A stretch of DNA of 64,000 nucleotides from CAWGMT01 sp963823675 (GTDB lineage: Bacteria > Planctomycetota > Planctomycetia > Isosphaerales > Isosphaeraceae), in contig CAWGMT010000004.1 in the NCBI GenBank assembly GCA_963823675.1, positions 558,001 through 622,000 on the forward strand, written 5' to 3'. Of this stretch, positions 58,212 to 64,000 are shown piece after piece; the stretch's first letter is position 1, and every line of letters starts with the position of its first letter. The position numbers were made by a program, and so were the translations under genes. Below the pieces are notes generated by a model. The model searched no databases and had not been told where the DNA came from. It saw only the letters and a program-made list of their open reading frames with translations.

Positions 58212-59646
58212 GGCTGGCCCTCAACCTGGCTGTCGGGTTCGGAAATGCCGGGCCAGCCCAGGGCCTCGAGGGCCTTGGTGTGCTGGATGTAAACGCCGCT
58301 CTTGGATTCGAGCCCGATGAGCCACTCGTCGGTGCTCGAATGATATTCAAAGCTCGCAAGCTTGGCGCTGAAAATGACGCGATCGCCGACTTGCGGGCGA
58401 GCGAGCTCGAACAATTGAAAGCCGGTCAGGTCGATCCGGCCGAACCGCTCGGGCCTGGCGAGGTCGATTCTGCGGAAGCTGCTGGCCTCGCCCAGCGGGA
58501 ATACGATGTATTCGAGCTCGTAAGCCGGCGATTTGCCCGGTACCGGCTGGGCCAGAATGTGCGTGTCGAAGATGATGTACTGGCCCTTGTAGAGGGCGTC
58601 GAATCGTGAACGCCAGGCATCGGGGCTGGTATGCCCCGCTTCGGTGAGCAGATCTTCCAGGCTGCGCGAACACCGGTTGACGAAAACCTCGGCTTCCTCG
58701 GCAGCGCTCTTGATCGCCTCGGCGTCCTCCACCGCTCCGCCCAGGTAGTCAACGGCAGCCTTGGCCGCGGAGAGCAACTGGTAGGCCTTGTCAAAATTCC
58801 CTTCGTCAAGTGCCGGAATGCCTTTGAGCCGGCCCTCTTCCGCGATCAAGGGATACCCCTGGCGGCGGTACTGGCGAACTCGCCAGCCGATTGTGGCGAC
58901 GACCACGATCGGGACCACGATGAATATCAGGGTGTGGAGGGCCAGGCGTCGCGAACTGCGCCTGGGCTCGATGACGGGCACCGATACCTGGTGCGGTGAT
59001 CGAGCCCGAGCCCCACGTCCGGTAGGTCCTGCCTCCCTCCCGGAGCGGATCTCGCGCTCGCGCTGCCCTCCGGACTCGGTTGCACCCTGATCCCGCGCGT
59101 GTGGCTGCCCACGCTTGTCGACCTTCCTTGGCCGTGAGCGCGCGGGCGCCGCGGTCTCAGGCGCTCGGGCGCACGCGCACCGTCGGCCGATTCTTCGACT
59201 CGCCCCGGCGATCGATCGATTTCCTCATCCTCGGAAGCGGGATCCCGGTGCCTATTGGACGGAGCGGGTTGCGTGATGTACTCGTCGGCAACGTCTTCCC
59301 AGAGGATCTCGGCGCCATTCGTGGCGGCTTCATCCTCGACAACTTCCACCGAGACTCGAGACGCGTCGGAGAGCTCGACCGGGCCTTCCTGGGGCCAACC
59401 TCCGCCGGCACCGGGCGCCTTGGCGGATTGCGGGCGGGCGGGGGCGACGGGCTCGGGCAAGGGACTTCGCGGCAAGACGAATACGCCGTCTCCACATGCC
59501 GGACACCGAAGCGCCTGGTATCCCTCGGTGCGCTCGCCACGAACTCGGTGTCCCGACGCGCACGTCACATTGAAATACTGGACCTTGCTCTCCGGCTCGG
59601 CGCCGAGACCCTGCAAGAACTTCCTGGCCCGGCTGAGGAATTTCAA
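58208..59646 (-). CDS. Zinc-ribbon/membrane protein (one frameshift)
   Basis: About 479 residues if joined. The N-terminus has a zinc-ribbon-like segment with TCASGHRVRG and LRCPACGDG, a C-x4-H and CxxC arrangement. A long acidic then Arg/Lys-rich linker follows, with the frame change near 59158 (AGCGCC run). A membrane helix (LHTLIFIVVPIVVVATIGW) leads to a C-terminal domain of about 200 residues (FDKAYQLLSAAKAAVDYLGG, KGQYIIFDTHILAQP, VGDRVIFSAKLASFEYH). Alternatively these are two genes, the second starting GTG 58981, but the joined frame reads naturally through the linker. Starts 3 bp after the cytochrome stop and ends in an ATGA overlap. Confidence 0.65.
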
Positions 59647-59649
59647 GAA

Positions 59650-61560
59650 TCACCTCGATGTGTCGATCTGAGAGTCGATTTCCAGGGCCAGGTCGGCCGC
59701 GCGATGGACGCGGATGAAATGGTCGGTGAACAGGGTATGCGCCATGGGCGTCTTGACCTTGGGCATGTGGCACTCGATGCAGTTCTTGGCCGGTTCGACC
59801 GGACAGGGATTGGCGGTGGTCTCGCCGGTTGGACCGGGCTTTGCGTGCTGGGCTTCGTTCAGGTTGATGGATTTGCCATGGCATACCAGGCACTTAGCCA
59901 CGTAGATCTCGTGCTTCCTCTCGGCGTTCTTGTGCGGGTTGTGGCACGTGACGCAGCTCAACATGTCGCCGCTCTCGGTGTAGCAGCGGCTCCACGTGAG
60001 CGTGGTGCCCTGAAACCGGACCGAATCGGGCGATCCAGGCGACAGCCTGATGTCCTTGTCGCGCGGACTGTGGCACCCCGCGCACAAGGCGACGATTGCG
60101 GGGCCATTCGCCATCGTCGGGCGCAATGGCCAGGTTGACGTTCTTGGGTAACCCATTGATGCTGGCGGCTATGACCTTGGTGTGGTTCGCGCCGGTCCGT
60201 GACAGCGCTCGCAGCCAATTGCGTGATCGTCTGCTGCGGGGCCCGCCCGATTCAAGGCGGCAAACGAATTCGTGACGTGGCAGAAGAAGCAGCGGCGCAC
60301 CGCGTCGCCCGTGAGAAACATGCCCCCATAAAGCTCCGGGGGCAGATCGTCCGCCATGGGATGCCCGGAAGTGACATCCCAGCCGATTGGCTCCGCGTAG
60401 TAGGACAGGCGGCATTCGTGGGAGCGGCCTTCGGGGTCGTGTCCTACCAAAGTCAATCCCCGGTCGCCCGACCCGAACGCGTAGTTGACAATATTTGAGA
60501 AAACTTGGTCGGCCACGCGGGACCGGATCTCGAGGCCATCGGCTCGATTCTGGAAGGCGTGGGTCACTTTGCGGTTGCCAGGATCGGGAATTGGCTGCTC
60601 GGGAAACGGCAGCTTGGCAAATTGCGCTTTCCGCCAGTAGGTTCGCGCGTGGCGACTGAAGTGCTGGGTTCCATATTCCTTTTTGTGGCACGAAGTCGCA
60701 TGCGCCTTCGCCGAGGTGCGGTGAGGGCTCGGGCTCCATGGGATGTTCTCTGCGGTATCGATCGGCCAGTGCCTGCACCGCGGCATCCGGCTTTTTCCCT
60801 TCCTGAAGCTCGCATCGGCTCAAGAGCCAACATGTCTCGGGATCCTGCGGGCTCTCCAGTTTGCCGATCTCCTGGCGCGCCTGGGCGGGCTTTGCCGACT
60901 GGAGGAGGAAACGGACAAGCTGTTTGCGAACGTGTTCGGTCGTGTCGACACCGCGCCAGTCGTTCGGCTGTTCCAGAGCGCCGAGAAATGCGGCGGCGGC
61001 TTTCGCCGCATCGCCTTGTTCCGCACGGATCCGCCCGAGCATGAGATTCGACCGGGCCTTCCAGCCGGGCTGGGACGAGAGACTCATCGCTGCGCGCGCG
61101 GCCTCGTTGAGCAGGTCCTTTTTCGAAAAGACGCTCTCGAGCGCGGCCAGGGTCTCGACGTGATTCGGATTGGTACCGAGCCCTCTTCGCCAGGTCAGGA
61201 TCGCGTACTCCCCTTGCCCCGCACGCAGGAACGCCATTCCCCTCAAATAGAAGTCTTCGGTCGTCATCGTTTGGGCGGAGAGACGGTCGTAAATCGCGCC
61301 CGCGGAACCGTCGCGCGATTGCCGGTAAAGGCAGCGCGCGAGCAAAAAAGCGCCTGGGTGTCGTTGCGGTTGGTCTTGAGGTGCTCGCGCGCTGCCTTCT
61401 CGGCGGCCGGCCAATCTGCTCGGGCGTAGGCCGCCAGGCCTCTTTCCAGCGGGCTTGGTCGTACTCCTTGCCGTCGCCACCAGAAGCCGCCTGCTGTCGT
61501 GGACCCGATGATCAGGACGCAGGTCGCGATGACAAGGAGCCGGCGTTTTCGTCTGGCCAT
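59650..61560 (-). CDS. Membrane-anchored TPR protein with seven-haem cytochrome c domain (frameshifted)
   Basis: About 636 residues. The ATG at 61560 starts MARRKRRLLVIATCVLIIG, a membrane anchor. About 270 residues of TPR-like helices follow (GLAAYARADWPAAEKAAREH, YDRLSAQTMTTEDFYLRGMA, SQPGWKARSNLMLGRIRAEQ). The rest is a multihaem cytochrome c with seven CxxCH motifs: CDFCH (restored by removing one base near 60680), CFFCH, CERCH, CAGCH, CVTCH, CLVCH and CIECH. His residues such as HFSRHAR may be distal ligands, as in cytochrome c-554-type proteins. Frame changes are near 61320, 60680 and 60165. Expected outside the cytoplasm. It starts 11 bp after a STAS gene and ends 3 bp before the zinc-ribbon gene. 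Confidence 0.82.
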
Positions 61561-61571
61561 AAGCGTTCGTG

Positions 61572-61931
61572 TCACTGGAACGACTCGAGTGAGCTTCTCC
61601 GATCTCGGTCGATCTTGAACAATCGGTCCAGATTCGAGGTTCTGAAGACCTGCTGGATCACCGGCGACATCTCGCAGAGCCGGAGTCTGCCGTGCGACGC
61701 ATCCACCCGTCGCTGCAGCAGAATCAGCTTGCTCAAGAGGGTACTGGAGATCAGCGTGACGTCCGAGAAGTTGACAACGAGGCGAATCGGGCTGCCGTCG
61801 TTGGGCAAGGCCGCGGCGATTTGTTCGGCGGCCTCGCGCACCACCCGTTCGTCGAATAATTGATGGTCCTGGAAACGGACCAAGGTGACCCCATCCGCCT
61901 CCTGAGCTTGTATCCTGGGAGCAACAGGCAT
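61572..61931 (-). CDS. STAS-domain protein 1 of the cytochrome cluster
   Basis: 119 residues. GAGGAG lies 8 bases before the ATG at 61931. The STAS fold is seen in VTLVRFQDHQLFDERVVREA, IRLVVNFSDVTLISSTLLSK (beta3-alpha2 switch with Ser-Ser) and VDASHGRLRLCEMSPVIQQV, ending in FRTSNLDRLFKI. This is the anti-sigma-antagonist type; the Ser in ISST is a candidate phosphorylation site. It is 11 bp upstream of the seven-haem cytochrome gene and probably cotranscribed, which is an unusual pairing. Confidence 0.82.
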   Translation of the reverse strand: MPVAPRIQAQEADGVTLVRFQDHQLFDERVVREAAEQIAAALPNDGSPIRLVVNFSDVTLISSTLLSKLILLQRRVDASHGRLRLCEMSPVIQQVFRTSNLDRLFKIDRDRRSSLESFQ

Positions 61932-62022
61932 CGTCTCGACTCCTCTAGAAGCACCGTGGTTCGACACGCAGGTCAGTGAATCCTTTGGCCTTTGTTGGCG
62001 TGGGACGGCCCGGTCCGGCCGG

Positions 62023-62511
62023 TCAGGTCGTGGAACCTGGATCGCGGCCCCGGCGTCGCAGGCGGACGACTCCGGAGCGAACCGGCGCCACCGGCTTGCT
62101 GGCGGCCGTCGTGCCGGGGCCGCCGGTTTGCTGGTTCGCCGGCCCTGCCGCGGGCGGCTCGTCGATGGCACGATAAGCCGCGTCCCGATCCGCGACGAAT
62201 TCAAAGAGCGACTCAAGCTGGCTTGCGCGGAAGACTTCGGCGACGGTGGCGTCCACGTTACAAAAGATGATCCGGCCGCCGTTCGGCCGGACAATGCGGT
62301 GTAACGCCACGAAATTACCCAGGGCAGCCGAACCCGCAAAACCCACCCCGCTCAAGTTGACGACCAGATCGGGACGCCCGGCCTTGCGCACATGCGCTTC
62401 GTAGTAACTGCGCAACTTGAGGACCGGGGCCGGATCAAGCCGGAAGCAATCCCAGAACTCCGCAACCAAGACCCCACCGATATCATGAGTTTGAACCGCG
62501 GGCTTGAGCAT
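62023..62511 (-). CDS. STAS-domain protein 2 of the cytochrome cluster
   Basis: 162 residues from ATG 62511. STAS elements are GVLVAEFWDCFRLDPAPVLK, DLVVNLSGVGFAGSAALGNF and RPNGGRIIFCNVDATVAEVF with the closing FRASQLESLFEFV. The switch segment GFAGSAAL contains a Ser in the expected place. A C-terminal tail of about 40 residues is Pro/Gly/Arg-rich and disordered. It lies 91 bp upstream of the first STAS gene and in the same direction. Probably an anti-anti-sigma or stressosome-like component; no RsbW-type kinase is present in the window. Confidence 0.8.
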   Translation of the reverse strand: MLKPAVQTHDIGGVLVAEFWDCFRLDPAPVLKLRSYYEAHVRKAGRPDLVVNLSGVGFAGSAALGNFVALHRIVRPNGGRIIFCNVDATVAEVFRASQLESLFEFVADRDAAYRAIDEPPAAGPANQQTGGPGTTAASKPVAPVRSGVVRLRRRGRDPGSTT

Positions 62512-62960
62512 CAATCACCTGCACGGTAGATGTGAGATCAGCGACCCATTCGAGACTATGACCGGATCGGTGTACAGCAAAGGGTGCCCGTGGTGGATCG
62601 ATAGACTGAGGAGTGCACGCAATCCAGCACTGACGCGCCATCCCGAGGTAGAAGTCCGACTCGAGTCCTGACGATTCATCCGAAGCCGAACGCAAACGTT
62701 CCATTCTGGGGAACCGGTGCGGGAATCTCGCCAAATTTGAGTATCCTAGCAGAAAGCTCCGAAGGCAAGCCAGTCTCCGATCAGTTTCGAACTCGACGTT
62801 TCGCAGAACGCACGGCAAAATCCATTTGATCTGCCCGAAAACGAGCCGGAAATGGGATGGCGGATGACCGCATGGACCTTCGCGGCCGATTCTGAAATAA
62901 ACGGTCCACTCCTCATGAACGTGCGGAGGCTGTCGCGCCTGACCAGAAGGAGTCGCCTCG
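62512..62960. other. Divergent intergenic region
   Basis: 449 bp between STAS gene 2 (minus) and the DUF1573 gene (plus). The upstream edge should carry the promoter of the STAS-cytochrome cluster. No repeat or further gene was recognised. Confidence 0.4.
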
Positions 62961-63968
62961 ATGCGACGTTTGTTGTTGATCTGTACCCTGGGGCTGGCCA
63001 TCCTGGGCGACACCGCCCGAGGCGCCGATTCCGACTGGCTGACCGTCGTATTCCCCGAACGGGCGTACGACTTCGGCACCGTCGCGCGTGGGTCGCAGGT
63101 CCGGCACTCCTTCCCCATCGTCAACCGGACGAATTCGGAGATCCGGATCGCCACCTGGCGAACCAAGTGTGGCTGCACGAATGTGCGCGTGGGAGCCCGG
63201 GTCATCCCACCTGGAACGCAGACCACGGTCGAGGCCACCATCGATACGACCAAGTTTCAGGGCCCCAAAGCCTCGGGATTGACGCTCGTGATCGACCAGC
63301 CTTCGTTCGTGGAGCTCGATCTCAATCTCACATGCTTCATCCGCGCCGATATCACCCTGGCCCCCGGCCAGATCGATTTCGGGATTCTCAGGCGCGCGGC
63401 GAGCCCCCCCTCGGCGGCTCTTACGGTCACCTATGCGGGGGGGCGGCCGAACTGGGAGATCGTCGAAATGAAAACCGAAACCGCCAAGGTCAAGGCCGAG
63501 GCCAAGGAAATCAGCCGCACGGTTGACGGACAGATTCACTGGCGGGTCACGGCGACCCTACAGCCGGGCATAAAGGACGGGTATTTCAAGGACGAGATCA
63601 CGCTCTTGACCAACGACCCAACCGTCAGGTCCATCCCGATTTCGGTTGTGGCGAATCTCCGAGGCGCGGTCGCGGTGACGCCCTCGATCGTCAACTTCGG
63701 TCCGGTTCAACCTGGCCAGACCGTTTCCAAGATCGTTCATGTCCGTTCGTCGAGTCCCTTCGCCATCACCAAGCTCGCGGCCACGCGCACCGAGCTCGAG
63801 CCGCAGGATTCAAACGCCGGCTCCTTTACCGATCATGCCGTGAATCTCAAGTTGAAAGTGCCGGAGGCGGCTGGCCCCTATCACGCCGTCGTCACGATCG
63901 AGACCGACCTGAAAGACGAGCCACCCTCTCAGATCAAAATGTTCGCGACGGTGGCGAGCCGGCGCTAA
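62961..63968 (+). CDS. DUF1573-type secreted Ig-fold protein
   Basis: 335 residues. AAGGAG lies about 8 bases before the ATG at 62961. The signal peptide is RLLLICTLGLAILGDTARG. The first Ig-like domain is DUF1573 (ERAYDFGTVARGSQVRHSFP, TWRTKCGCTNVRVG, with the KCGCT motif). Two further beta-sandwich domains of the same general kind follow (PGQIDFGILRRAASPPSAAL; PSIVNFGPVQPGQTVSKIVH). Found in many planctomycete envelopes; function unknown, perhaps assembly or binding. The stop TAA is at 63966-63968, and the remaining 32 bases of the window hold nothing visible. Confidence 0.87.
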   Translation: MRRLLLICTLGLAILGDTARGADSDWLTVVFPERAYDFGTVARGSQVRHSFPIVNRTNSEIRIATWRTKCGCTNVRVGARVIPPGTQTTVEATIDTTKFQGPKASGLTLVIDQPSFVELDLNLTCFIRADITLAPGQIDFGILRRAASPPSAALTVTYAGGRPNWEIVEMKTETAKVKAEAKEISRTVDGQIHWRVTATLQPGIKDGYFKDEITLLTNDPTVRSIPISVVANLRGAVAVTPSIVNFGPVQPGQTVSKIVHVRSSSPFAITKLAATRTELEPQDSNAGSFTDHAVNLKLKVPEAAGPYHAVVTIETDLKDEPPSQIKMFATVASRR

Positions 63969-64000
63969 ATGGGGTTTCGTGATCCCGGGAAGGCGAGGCT

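Noticed and set aside
62483..63253. 256-codon frame on minus from STAS gene 2 into the DUF1573 gene
   Set aside because: Covers the divergent promoter region and antisense of a signal peptide; no motifs.

Overview
This 64 kb window is chromosomal DNA from a planctomycete, most likely of the Isosphaeraceae (Singulisphaera/Isosphaera-like). The evidence is the gene set: paired DUF1553/DUF1501 genes, a DUF1559 prepilin-like protein, an ECF sigma factor next to a Ser/Thr kinase-TPR gene, LEPR-XLL-type surface proteins, and multi-domain amidohydrolases. The DNA is GC-rich, genes are loosely packed on both strands, and there is one tRNA (Asn-GTT). I saw no rRNA, CRISPR array, prophage or complete insertion sequence.

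Layout. 0-9 kb: the 3' part of a large amidohydrolase, an orphan pseudo-receiver, a secreted MBL-fold hydrolase and an M16 peptidase pair. 9-19 kb: two surface proteins, two ECF sigma factors (one next to a giant kinase-TPR protein) and a secreted LolA-like protein; two copies of a 126-bp intergenic repeat sit here. 19-27 kb: DUF1559 protein, small lipoprotein, redoxin, lipid A-type acyltransferase, Gfo/Idh/MocA oxidoreductase, tyrS, CPBP protease. 27-28.2 kb: a gene-poor stretch with a truncated retropepsin-like remnant, a strong hairpin and an inverted repeat. 28.2-34.6 kb: DUF1501, DUF1553 and glgX, all heavily frameshifted, then tRNA-Asn. 34.8-45.8 kb: housekeeping block with a small RHH protein, a GbsR/MarR regulator, citrate synthase, a BRCT-like coiled-coil membrane protein, polA, coaE, rho and ribH. 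46-56 kb: a membrane protein, a CBM9-like protein, an ECF sigma factor apparently fused to a membrane/periplasmic domain, an AT-rich repeat patch, a metallopeptidase, a STAS protein, rhomboid, GNAT, trpD-HtrA and a DksA-type zinc finger. 56.6-62.5 kb: a compact minus-strand cluster encoding two STAS proteins, a TPR/seven-heme cytochrome, a zinc-ribbon membrane protein and a secreted TPR-type protein. 63-64 kb: a DUF1573 protein.

Many conserved genes, including polA, are interrupted by 1-2 base frameshifts while their motifs remain intact. In cases where the family pattern points to one repair, it is a change at a short homopolymer or CG run. I read most of these as sequence errors rather than real pseudogenes, so such genes are annotated as single CDS features with the break positions given. 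The densest damage (28.2-34.5 kb) could instead be real decay and needs read-level confirmation.

The best candidate for an undescribed system is the STAS/seven-heme cytochrome/zinc-ribbon cluster at 56.6-62.5 kb. Next are the ECF-membrane fusion at 47.2-49.0 kb and the dispersed intergenic repeats.
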